Shown here piece by piece: positions 1 to 5,861 of a DNA stretch of 23,861 nt. Position 1 is the stretch's first letter; every line of letters starts with the position of its first letter. The position numbers and the translations under genes are program-made. A model generated the notes under the pieces. It saw only the letters and a list, made by a program, of their open reading frames with translations, had not been told where the DNA came from and made no database searches. The stretch is from an uncultured Eubacteriales bacterium (GTDB taxonomy: Bacteria; Bacillota; Clostridia; Christensenellales; UBA1242): contig USNN01000004.1 in assembly GCA_900556185.1 (NCBI GenBank), positions 1 through 23,861 of the forward strand, given 5' to 3'.

Positions 1-688
1 TAGTTTTTAAAACTTTTGCAACTTTAAAAAGTGCCACAATTCTAAAATTAGTTTGATTTTTTAAAATTTTTTTTAAAGTATTATATGAAATATTACATTT
101 TTTGCAAAATACAGTTTTTGCCATTTTATTTTTTTTCATATAATCAAGTAATGCGACTATGCATACGATAGTGATTATGCATCCAAAAATATTGATGTAT
201 ATATTTTTATTTTCAATAAGATATTTTATTATATTATTATTTGTATTAAATGCATTTAAGCTTAAAAGTGCAAAACTTAATATTACAAATATATCAAGTA
301 TTACTGTTTTAATTTTACCAATGATGCTTGATTGAACATTACCACCAAATCTATAAGTAGAGTAGTTAGTATATAATATTGAAAGTTCAAGTATTAGTGG
401 AGCAAACATGATATTATATTCTATACCAAGTATTATAAATGATATGCCATTTAATAATTTGTCACTAAATGCATCTAACATTGAACCTAAAAATGTTGAT
501 ATTTTAAGTCTTCTTGCTAAAAAACCATCAATTGCGTCTGTTAAAAAAAGTATTATTGTAATTAAAGCACATACACTAGGGCCATGGTATACATATATAA
601 ATGGTAATGCAAAAGCACCTAATAATCTTGTAGTAGTTATTAGATTTACAAATACAAGTTCAATAATTTTTAATGCACTATATTTCAT
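1..688 (-). CDS. CDP-alcohol phosphatidyltransferase (PgsA family) with HTH-like C-terminal tail, 3' end outside window
   Basis: An integral membrane enzyme that would transfer a phosphatidyl group from CDP-diacylglycerol to an alcohol, glycerol-3-phosphate if it is PgsA. The family signature is complete: D51-x2-D54-G55-x2-A58-R59-x8-G68-x3-D72-x3-D76, the metal and CDP binding residues. Hydrophobic stretches lie before and after it. After the last hydrophobic segment and a basic stretch from about residue 184, residues 191-229 read like an XRE-type helix-turn-helix (NISYNTLKKIL, then FKVAKVLK), which is not expected in this family. The frame is open to the window edge, so the C-terminus is missing. 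The start at 688 was chosen because it gives a normal N-terminus; no Shine-Dalgarno precedes it and the -10 box is 7 nt upstream. Divergent from tmRNA. The substrate, and so the symbol, is not certain. Confidence 0.85.
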   Translation of the reverse strand, partial: MKYSALKIIELVFVNLITTTRLLGAFALPFIYVYHGPSVCALITIILFLTDAIDGFLARRLKISTFLGSMLDAFSDKLLNGISFIILGIEYNIMFAPLILELSILYTNYSTYRFGGNVQSSIIGKIKTVILDIFVILSFALLSLNAFNTNNNIIKYLIENKNIYINIFGCIITIVCIVALLDYMKKNKMAKTVFCKKCNISYNTLKKILKNQTNFRIVALFKVAKVLKT

Positions 689-695
689 AAGTATT

Positions 696-724
696 ATTTT
701 ATGAAATATTATTTTATTTGTCAA
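696..724 (-). promoter_or_regulatory. Promoter of the CDP-alcohol phosphatidyltransferase gene
   Basis: TTGACA (724-719), 17-nt spacer, TAAAAT (701-696). Transcription would begin near 689, directly before the ATG at 688, so the mRNA would have no leader. The -35 hexamer overlaps that of the opposite tmRNA promoter. Confidence 0.55.
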
Positions 725-746
725 TGCAAAGATTTTGTGATATAAT
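718..746 (+). promoter_or_regulatory. tmRNA promoter
   Basis: TTGTCA (718-723), 17-nt spacer, TATAAT (741-746). The predicted start near 753 lies 5 nt before the mature 5' end of tmRNA at 758. Confidence 0.7.
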
Positions 747-757
747 TATGTACACAT

Positions 758-1110
758 GGGGATGCATTGATTCGACAGGATTATGTTTGGGTAGAATGCA
801 AGTAGTAGGCGTACTTTAAACGTAAAAACAAAATAATCGGAAACGATTTTAATTTTTCTCCAGCTTTTGCCTAAGTTAGGTAAAAAGGAGCTTCCACTTT
901 TAACTTTTGTTCACGAGTTTTAAGAGGGGAGTCATAAAGTGAACTATATTATAAATTTGTTTATGATTTATAACGAATGATTAGTAAACTTTGAATAGTA
1001 AGAGAAGTTGGCAATCTACATTATTATTCGAGAATAAAAACCAACTAAACTTGTAGATATTCTATTGGAATGAATCTTGGACAGGAGTTCGCTACTCCTC
1101 ATCTCCACCA
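758..1110 (+). ncRNA. ssrA: tmRNA (SsrA), trans-translation RNA
   Basis: Rescues stalled ribosomes and tags the unfinished protein for proteolysis. The 5' end (GGGGATG, then TTGATTCGACAGG) pairs with the 3' end (CATCTCC before ACCA) to form the 7-bp tRNA-like acceptor stem. The 3' part has the T-arm GGACAGGAGTTCGCTACTCC, and CCA is encoded. The tag frame follows AAATAATC, aligning with the E. coli resume site: resume codon GGA at 839, encoding GNDFNFSPAFA, stop TAA at 872. With the alanine carried by tmRNA the tag is AGNDFNFSPAFA. It ends in AFA rather than the common LAA or VAA. Length 353 nt is normal. Confidence 0.95.
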
Positions 1111-1122
1111 AATATGTTATTT

Positions 1123-1147
1123 ACTCTTTAAAAAGAGTTTTTCTTTT
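1123..1147 (+). terminator. Rho-independent terminator of tmRNA
   Basis: Stem ACTCTT (1123-1128) with AAGAGT (1133-1138), 4-nt loop, then a T-rich run to 1147. Confidence 0.7.
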
Positions 1148-1155
1148 GATATAAT
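1147..1155 (+). promoter_or_regulatory. Extended -10 promoter for the tRNA pair
   Basis: TGATATAAT is an extended -10 box. The -35 position only shows TTTAAA and lies inside the tmRNA terminator. The start would be near 1162, 11 nt before tRNA-Gln. Confidence 0.5.
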
Positions 1156-1172
1156 TTTATTGTTGTTAATAT

Positions 1173-1247
1173 TGCCCTGTGGCCAAGTGGTAAGGCTCTG
1201 GACTCTGACTCCAGCATGCATAGGTTCGAATCCTATCAGGGCAACCA
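1173..1247 (+). tRNA. tRNA-Gln (anticodon CUG)
   Basis: Acceptor stem TGCCCTG/CAGGGCA, anticodon stem CTGGA/TCCAG with loop CTCTGAC giving anticodon CTG, T-arm AGGTTCGAATCCT, encoded CCA. It reads CAG codons. Confidence 0.95.
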
Positions 1248-1248
1248 T

Positions 1249-1324
1249 GCCAAAATAGCTCAATTGGTAGAGCAACTGAATCGTAATCAGTAGGTTGGGG
1301 GTTCGATTCCTCTTTTTGGCACCA
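1249..1324 (+). tRNA. tRNA-Thr (anticodon CGU)
   Basis: Acceptor stem GCCAAAA/TTTTGGC, D-arm GCTC/GAGC, anticodon stem ACTGA/TCAGT with loop ATCGTAA giving anticodon CGT, encoded CCA. It starts 1 nt after tRNA-Gln, so the two share a transcript. No clear terminator follows. Confidence 0.95.
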
Positions 1325-1436
1325 TAAAGAAATTTTATTGTATTATATAAATGTTAAAATTAGTTGCGTAATTTCCATAGAATATTGGTAGAATGTACTT
1401 ACTTAAAATGCTATTATCTTTTTGAAAGGAGAAAGT

Positions 1437-2015
1437 ATGAATTTAGGAAATAAAATAATGACTTTAAGAAAAAAGAATAATCTTTCACAAGAAGATTTAG
1501 CAGAGAAAGTAGGTGTAACAAGACAAACAATATCTAAATGGGAACTTGAAGAAACAACGCCAGATATTAATCAAGCAAAGAAACTATCTATGATATTTAA
1601 TATAAGTCTTGATGAACTTGTTAATAATGATGTAAATAGTATATTAATAGAAAAAGTAAGTAATACAGAAAGACTAGCTGGTATAATTATTAAGATATTA
1701 AAGGTATCAGGCATATTACTTATATTATTTATTGTTTTAATGCTTACATTACTTATAATGTTTAATTTTAAAAGATTTAATAATGATAGAGTTATAGTTG
1801 GAAAAGCTAGTGTTTCTTGTAAACTTAATAGTGAAGAATATTTATATGAAGTTGAATATAATAAAAACTATCAAGTTATCAATGCTGGAGGAGATGCTTT
1901 TATACCTAATCATATAGATGTTGAAAAATATGAAGACATTAATCAAATTATTGCTCATATTGAAGATTATTTTAGTGAACATAATGGTTCTTGTGAAGTT
2001 AATTATTCAAAATAA
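1437..2015 (+). CDS. XRE-family regulator with a transmembrane anchor
   Basis: 192 residues. The N-terminal XRE helix-turn-helix covers about residues 4-62 (LRKKNNLSQEDLAEKVGVT, RQTISKWE, DELV). A single hydrophobic segment at about 90-109 would anchor it in the membrane, followed by an ~80-residue soluble tail with two cysteines that I do not recognise. The start at 1437 follows AAAGGAG (1425-1431) with 5 nt spacing; an in-frame TTG at 1422 lacks such support. A possible extended -10, TGGTAGAAT, ends at 1394. A terminator follows, so it is probably transcribed alone. It may sense an envelope signal and bind DNA near the membrane, but the target is unknown. Codon use is very AT-rich (GGC in one of eight glycines). 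Confidence 0.85.
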   Translation: MNLGNKIMTLRKKNNLSQEDLAEKVGVTRQTISKWELEETTPDINQAKKLSMIFNISLDELVNNDVNSILIEKVSNTERLAGIIIKILKVSGILLILFIVLMLTLLIMFNFKRFNNDRVIVGKASVSCKLNSEEYLYEVEYNKNYQVINAGGDAFIPNHIDVEKYEDINQIIAHIEDYFSEHNGSCEVNYSK

Positions 2016-2019
2016 AATA

Positions 2020-2048
2020 ACAGGTTGTAATTAGTGCAACTTGTTTTT
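2020..2048 (+). terminator. Rho-independent terminator after the XRE gene
   Basis: 8-bp stem ACAGGTTG (2020-2027) with CAACTTGT (2037-2044), including one G-U pair, then a T run. Confidence 0.65.
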
Positions 2049-2068
2049 AAATAGATGTGTGTTATAAT
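2041..2068 (+). promoter_or_regulatory. Promoter of the chimeric queA ORF
   Basis: Extended -10 TGTTATAAT (2060-2068) with TTGTTT at 2041-2046, 16-nt spacer. The -35 overlaps the preceding terminator. Confidence 0.5.
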
Positions 2069-2091
2069 AAATAACTAAAGTGAGGTATATT

Positions 2092-3231
2092 ATGAAGAAA
2101 ATTGATGTATTAGAAAATGAATTATATGGATGCATATATACTATTCCAAGACTTAAAAACTATGATAAAATATGGTCTAAAATAAGTAATGATAAAGAAA
2201 TATTAAAGGAAGCAATAACTATCACTAGAGATAAATTTGACGAAAACGACACTGTAGTTGCTCCTACTATATGCTATTCAATATTATTTGATTATGAACA
2301 AGTAGATAAAGAAGTATATGAAGATTTAGTAAGAAGTATATATAGTAATAGAGATATTGCAAGAATTGTTATGGATGGAGCATCTAATGGTGGAAACTCA
2401 TTCTTACTTATGACTTTATGGAATCAAAATTTAAAATTAACTGAAGAACAAAAAGCATTCGCAGTAGATGAAGCAATGAACAAGATAGGTACAGTTCGTT
2501 ACCAAAATAATAGAGATGAATATAACAAAGCTTTAAAAAATAAAGGAATAAGTGATAAAATGACTATTAATATTCCTGATACTAATATTCCAATTGGACT
2601 AGAAACATATTATATGCGTATTAATTATTTAGCATCACTTTTGTCTACAACACAAGCACATGGAACAGGAGAATTTGATATTAGATTTTGGATTCTTAGG
2701 AATCCTAATTGGTCAAATCTTGAAAAAGAAAAACTAGTTTATGACTTTTGGTATGATGAAGAAGATTTCAAAACATGCTTAATAGAATGGGAAAGTGCTA
2801 TTATAAATGATCCTGTAAACTTTAAAGATTCAGAATTCTTATTTGAAACATTTGATATTTATGAATGTACATATCAAATGTTATTAGAATTTTATAAAGA
2901 TAAAGAAACTGCAGATAGGTTAAATAAAGCTAAAAAAGAAGGTAAGCGAATTATAGCCGTAGGCACAACCAGTGTGCGAACTCTAGAAACTGTAGCCAAT
3001 AACGATGGCACCATAAGAAGTGAACACGGAAATACCAGTATATTTATTTACCCACCATATAAGTTTAAGTTCGTAGATAGTTTAATTACAAACTTCCACT
3101 TACCAGAAAGCACACTACTTATGCTTGTGTCTTCACTTATGGGCAAAGAGAATATGGAAAAGTGTTATAAAATTGCCGTAGACAATAACTACAGATTTTT
3201 TAGTTTCGGTGATTGTATGTTTATTAATTAA
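2092..3231 (+). CDS. Chimeric ORF: unrecognised N-terminal region fused in frame to the C-terminal third of QueA
   Basis: 379 residues. Residues 1 to about 265 match no family I know; they look helical, rich in Asn, Glu and Lys, with no signal peptide or membrane segment. Residues from about 266 are plainly QueA, S-adenosylmethionine:tRNA ribosyltransferase-isomerase, which makes epoxyqueuosine: AVGTTSVRTLET, IFIYPPYKFK, DSLITNFHLPESTL and YRFFSFGD are all in place. QueA is normally about 340 residues, so roughly the first 225 are missing and activity is unlikely. The start ATG 2092 has GAGG just upstream; the in-frame GTG at 2080 is part of that site. Codon use shifts at the join: none of nine glycines before it uses GGC, three of six after it do. 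tgt follows by 11 nt, the native queA-tgt arrangement. Either a recombination product or an assembly join. Confidence 0.8.
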   Translation: MKKIDVLENELYGCIYTIPRLKNYDKIWSKISNDKEILKEAITITRDKFDENDTVVAPTICYSILFDYEQVDKEVYEDLVRSIYSNRDIARIVMDGASNGGNSFLLMTLWNQNLKLTEEQKAFAVDEAMNKIGTVRYQNNRDEYNKALKNKGISDKMTINIPDTNIPIGLETYYMRINYLASLLSTTQAHGTGEFDIRFWILRNPNWSNLEKEKLVYDFWYDEEDFKTCLIEWESAIINDPVNFKDSEFLFETFDIYECTYQMLLEFYKDKETADRLNKAKKEGKRIIAVGTTSVRTLETVANNDGTIRSEHGNTSIFIYPPYKFKFVDSLITNFHLPESTLLMLVSSLMGKENMEKCYKIAVDNNYRFFSFGDCMFIN

Positions 3232-3242
3232 AGGAAATTATT

Positions 3243-4361
3243 ATGGAAGAAAAATTTAAGTTTAAGGTAAAAACAAAATCTTCAACCTATGCAAGAATTG
3301 CAGAATTAACCACACCACACGGGGTTATAGAAACTCCAGTGTTTATGCCAGTAGGCACACAAGGCACGGTTAAAGGGCTAGAACCAGAAGAAGTAGAAAA
3401 ACTAGGTGCTCAAATTATTCTTGGCAACACATATCACTTATATATGCGTCCGGGGATGGAAATAATAAAGCACGCTGGCGGTTTGCATAAATTTATGGGT
3501 TGGAACAAACCAATCTTAACCGATAGTGGCGGGTTCCAAGTTTTTTCGCTTTCTAGTTTAAATAAAATTACAGATAATGGGGTAGAATTTTCTTCTCATT
3601 TAGATGGTTCTAAGCATTTCTTTACGCCTGAAAAATCTATTGAAATACAAAACATAATCGGTTCAGATATAGTTATGGCGTTTGACCAATGTTTGGAGCC
3701 AAAAGCCACAAAAATCGAGGCTAAAAAGGCAATGGAAAGAACGCTTAGTTGGCTAGATAGATGCTATAAGGCTCAACAAAACCCAAACCAAATGCTATTT
3801 CCTATAGTCCAAGGCGGAATGTATAACGACCTAAGGTTAGAGAGTTTAGAAAGAACAGTCCCATATGCAAAAGTAGGATTTTCTATTGGTGGCTTAAGCG
3901 TAGGCGAACCAAAACCAAAGATGTACGAAATACTTGATATTTTAGCTCCTAAATACCCAGAAGACAAAGCCCGATATCTTATGGGGGTTGGTAGCCCAGA
4001 CTGCCTTGTAGAGGGCGTTATTCGTGGAATAGATATGTTTGACTGCGTATTGCCAACTAGAATAGCAAGAAATGGCACAGTATTTACCCATAACGGCAAA
4101 TTGGTTATAAAAAACGGCAAATATAAAGACGACCACACCTTACTAGACCCAGAGTGCGATTGTTATGTTTGCAAAAAATACACCAAAAGTTATTTGCGTC
4201 ACTTAATGAACGCAGGCGAAATGCTTGGTGCAAAATTACTTAGTTACCACAACTTGTATTATTTAACCCACCTAATGGAAGATATTAAGCAAGCCATACG
4301 AGAAGATAGACTACTAGAATTTAGAGATGAGTTTTATAAAAAGACAGGCTACGACAAGTAG
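3243..4361 (+). CDS. tgt: Queuine/preQ1 tRNA-guanine transglycosylase
   Basis: Exchanges guanine at the wobble position of GUN-anticodon tRNAs for the queuosine precursor preQ1. 372 residues, full length. Catalytic D94 sits in TDSGGFQVFS and the nucleophile D267 in FDCVLPTR. Zinc ligands C305, C307, C310 and H336 follow the family spacing CxCx2Cx25H. The preQ1 pocket GGLSVGE (216-222) is present. RBS AAAGGAA lies just before the ATG. It directly follows the queA fragment and would share its transcript, so with QueA broken the later step of the pathway might be lost here. No terminator is evident before yajC. Confidence 0.97.
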   Translation: MEEKFKFKVKTKSSTYARIAELTTPHGVIETPVFMPVGTQGTVKGLEPEEVEKLGAQIILGNTYHLYMRPGMEIIKHAGGLHKFMGWNKPILTDSGGFQVFSLSSLNKITDNGVEFSSHLDGSKHFFTPEKSIEIQNIIGSDIVMAFDQCLEPKATKIEAKKAMERTLSWLDRCYKAQQNPNQMLFPIVQGGMYNDLRLESLERTVPYAKVGFSIGGLSVGEPKPKMYEILDILAPKYPEDKARYLMGVGSPDCLVEGVIRGIDMFDCVLPTRIARNGTVFTHNGKLVIKNGKYKDDHTLLDPECDCYVCKKYTKSYLRHLMNAGEMLGAKLLSYHNLYYLTHLMEDIKQAIREDRLLEFRDEFYKKTGYDK

Positions 4362-4408
4362 GGCAGGTAATAATCTTACTAAATTTAATAATATGACAAT
4401 TTTTTTAT

Positions 4409-4438
4409 TTGATTATTATCATAGTAGTATGGTAAAAT
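4409..4438 (+). promoter_or_regulatory. Promoter of yajC
   Basis: Extended -10 TGGTAAAAT (4430-4438) with TTGATT at 4409-4414, 18-nt spacer. Confidence 0.5.
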
Positions 4439-4469
4439 TAAAAGGTAACGAATATAAGGAGAATAATTT

Positions 4470-4925
4470 ATGTTGAATAATTTTTTACTTGCTGGTGCAT
4501 CTACAACTAACATTGTTTGGCTAGTAGTTTTAGTAGTTCTAATAGTTGTTATGTTAGTGCTTCCAACAATCACTCAAAACAAAAAAATCAAAGCATATCA
4601 AGAAATGCAATCAAGACTAAAGGTAGGAACCAAGGTTCAAACAATTGGTGGCGTTGTTGGTAAAATCGTTAAAATTAAAGAAGCAAACGGAGCAAAAACC
4701 GTATTCATCGAAACTGGCGACAAAAACAACAAAATGGTAATAGAATTTGATATTAACGCTATAGCTGGTGTTGTAGAAGGCGTGATTACAACTTCAACTG
4801 AAGCAGAAACTGCTAAAACAGAAGAAACAACCGAAGACGCTGAAATGGTTAATGTAGACGCAGAAGAAAAAACTGCAGAACAACCAGAAGAAGCAAAACC
4901 AGAAAAGAAATCTAAAAAGAAGTAA
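4470..4925 (+). CDS. yajC: Preprotein translocase accessory subunit YajC with acidic tail
   Basis: A small single-span membrane protein that associates with SecDF in the Sec translocase. 151 residues. A short N-terminus is followed by one transmembrane helix (about 14-33), the usual basic stretch (NKKIKAYQEMQSRLKVG) and the conserved core TKVQTIGGVVGKIVKI. From about residue 107 there is a low-complexity tail rich in Glu, Thr and Ala that ends in a run of lysines (KKSKKK), making it longer than the typical ~90-110 residues. RBS AAGGAG at 4456-4461. It has its own promoter and terminator. Its place after tgt is the common bacterial order queA-tgt-yajC, usually followed by secD-secF, which are not here. 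Confidence 0.92.
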   Translation: MLNNFLLAGASTTNIVWLVVLVVLIVVMLVLPTITQNKKIKAYQEMQSRLKVGTKVQTIGGVVGKIVKIKEANGAKTVFIETGDKNNKMVIEFDINAIAGVVEGVITTSTEAETAKTEETTEDAEMVNVDAEEKTAEQPEEAKPEKKSKKK

Positions 4926-4931
4926 AAAATA

Positions 4932-4962
4932 AAGACCTACAAATTAACGTAGGTCTTTTTCT
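4932..4962. terminator. Bidirectional terminator between yajC and the radical SAM gene
   Basis: Perfect 9-bp stem AAGACCTAC (4932-4940) with GTAGGTCTT (4949-4957), 8-nt loop, T run on the plus side and A-rich flank on the other. The last codons of the minus-strand radical SAM gene lie inside the hairpin. Confidence 0.85.
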
Positions 4963-5861
4963 TTGCCTTGAAATATGTCTGCATTTTCTAAAGTTTGTTC
5001 TATTGCATTTAATACTATTTTTTTGTGTTTAGTCCACTGTGGAGCAATTAATAGTTCTTTTGGTGGGTCACCCGTTAACCTATGAATAATAATGTTTGGG
5101 TTAAGCCTAGAAATAATTTTAGCAACCATTTTAACATAATATTCTTGAGTGAGTGGGGTATATTTACCTTGGTTAAACATCTCACAAAGTTTTGTGTTTT
5201 TTAATACATAGGTCGAGTGAATTTTAATACCTTCTATATTAAGTTTATTAATAAGGTCAACGGTATTTAAAATATCCGTTTCAGTTTCATTTGGCAAGCC
5301 AACCATAATATGAGCAACAACTTCAATGTTGTATTTATGAAGAAGGTTCACGGCGGTTATAAAATCATCGGTGGTATAGCACCTATTAATTATTTTTCCA
5401 ATATCGTCATTAGCAGTTTGCAAGCCAAGTTCAACTGTAACTGGCTTTATTTTGTTTATTTCGCTAAGTAGTTTTACGTTTTCGTTGTTTATGCAGTCAG
5501 GGCGGGTAGCAATATCTAGCCCAACAATTCTATCGTCTGCATTTATGGCTTCAAAGTACTTTTTCTTTAAATTGGCTACCGAGTCGTAGGTATTAGAAAA
5601 AGCTTGAAAGTAAACTATAAACTTACCAGCTCGAGTGGCCTTATAACTAGATAAATAATTGGTTATTTGCTCTAGGATAGTGGGCTTAGAATTTATTAAA
5701 TCACCACTACCAGCGGTTGAACAAAATATGCAACCATTTAACCCTTTTTCGCCTGTTCTATTCGGACAAGAGAAATACCCGTCTACGCAAATTTTAAGCG
5801 TTTTTGAACCAAATTTATTGGCTAAATAGCGGTTTAACTTATTATATCTTGTCTTAAACAT
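4944..5861 (-). CDS. Radical SAM protein of the YhcC/YtqA (TIGR01212-type) family
   Basis: 305 residues. The [4Fe-4S] cysteines are C32, C44 and C47 (SCPNR, then GCIFC), spaced Cx11CxxC as in this family. Other hallmarks are the N-terminal RYNKLNRYLANKFG, GLDIATRPDC, VELGLQTAND and HIMVGLPNET. Family members are radical SAM enzymes whose exact substrate is not settled to my knowledge. The start at 5861 gives the normal N-terminus and overlaps the 3' end of the PadR gene by 8 nt (ATGTTTAA), so the two are translationally coupled; the frame extends to 5912 but that part has no family match. The gene ends inside a shared terminator. Confidence 0.9.
   Translation of the reverse strand: MFKTRYNKLNRYLANKFGSKTLKICVDGYFSCPNRTGEKGLNGCIFCSTAGSGDLINSKPTILEQITNYLSSYKATRAGKFIVYFQAFSNTYDSVANLKKKYFEAINADDRIVGLDIATRPDCINNENVKLLSEINKIKPVTVELGLQTANDDIGKIINRCYTTDDFITAVNLLHKYNIEVVAHIMVGLPNETETDILNTVDLINKLNIEGIKIHSTYVLKNTKLCEMFNQGKYTPLTQEYYVKMVAKIISRLNPNIIIHRLTGDPPKELLIAPQWTKHKKIVLNAIEQTLENADIFQGKEKDLR

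Noticed and set aside
1070..1258. ORF across the tmRNA 3' end and tRNA-Gln
   Set aside because: Fully explained by the RNA genes.
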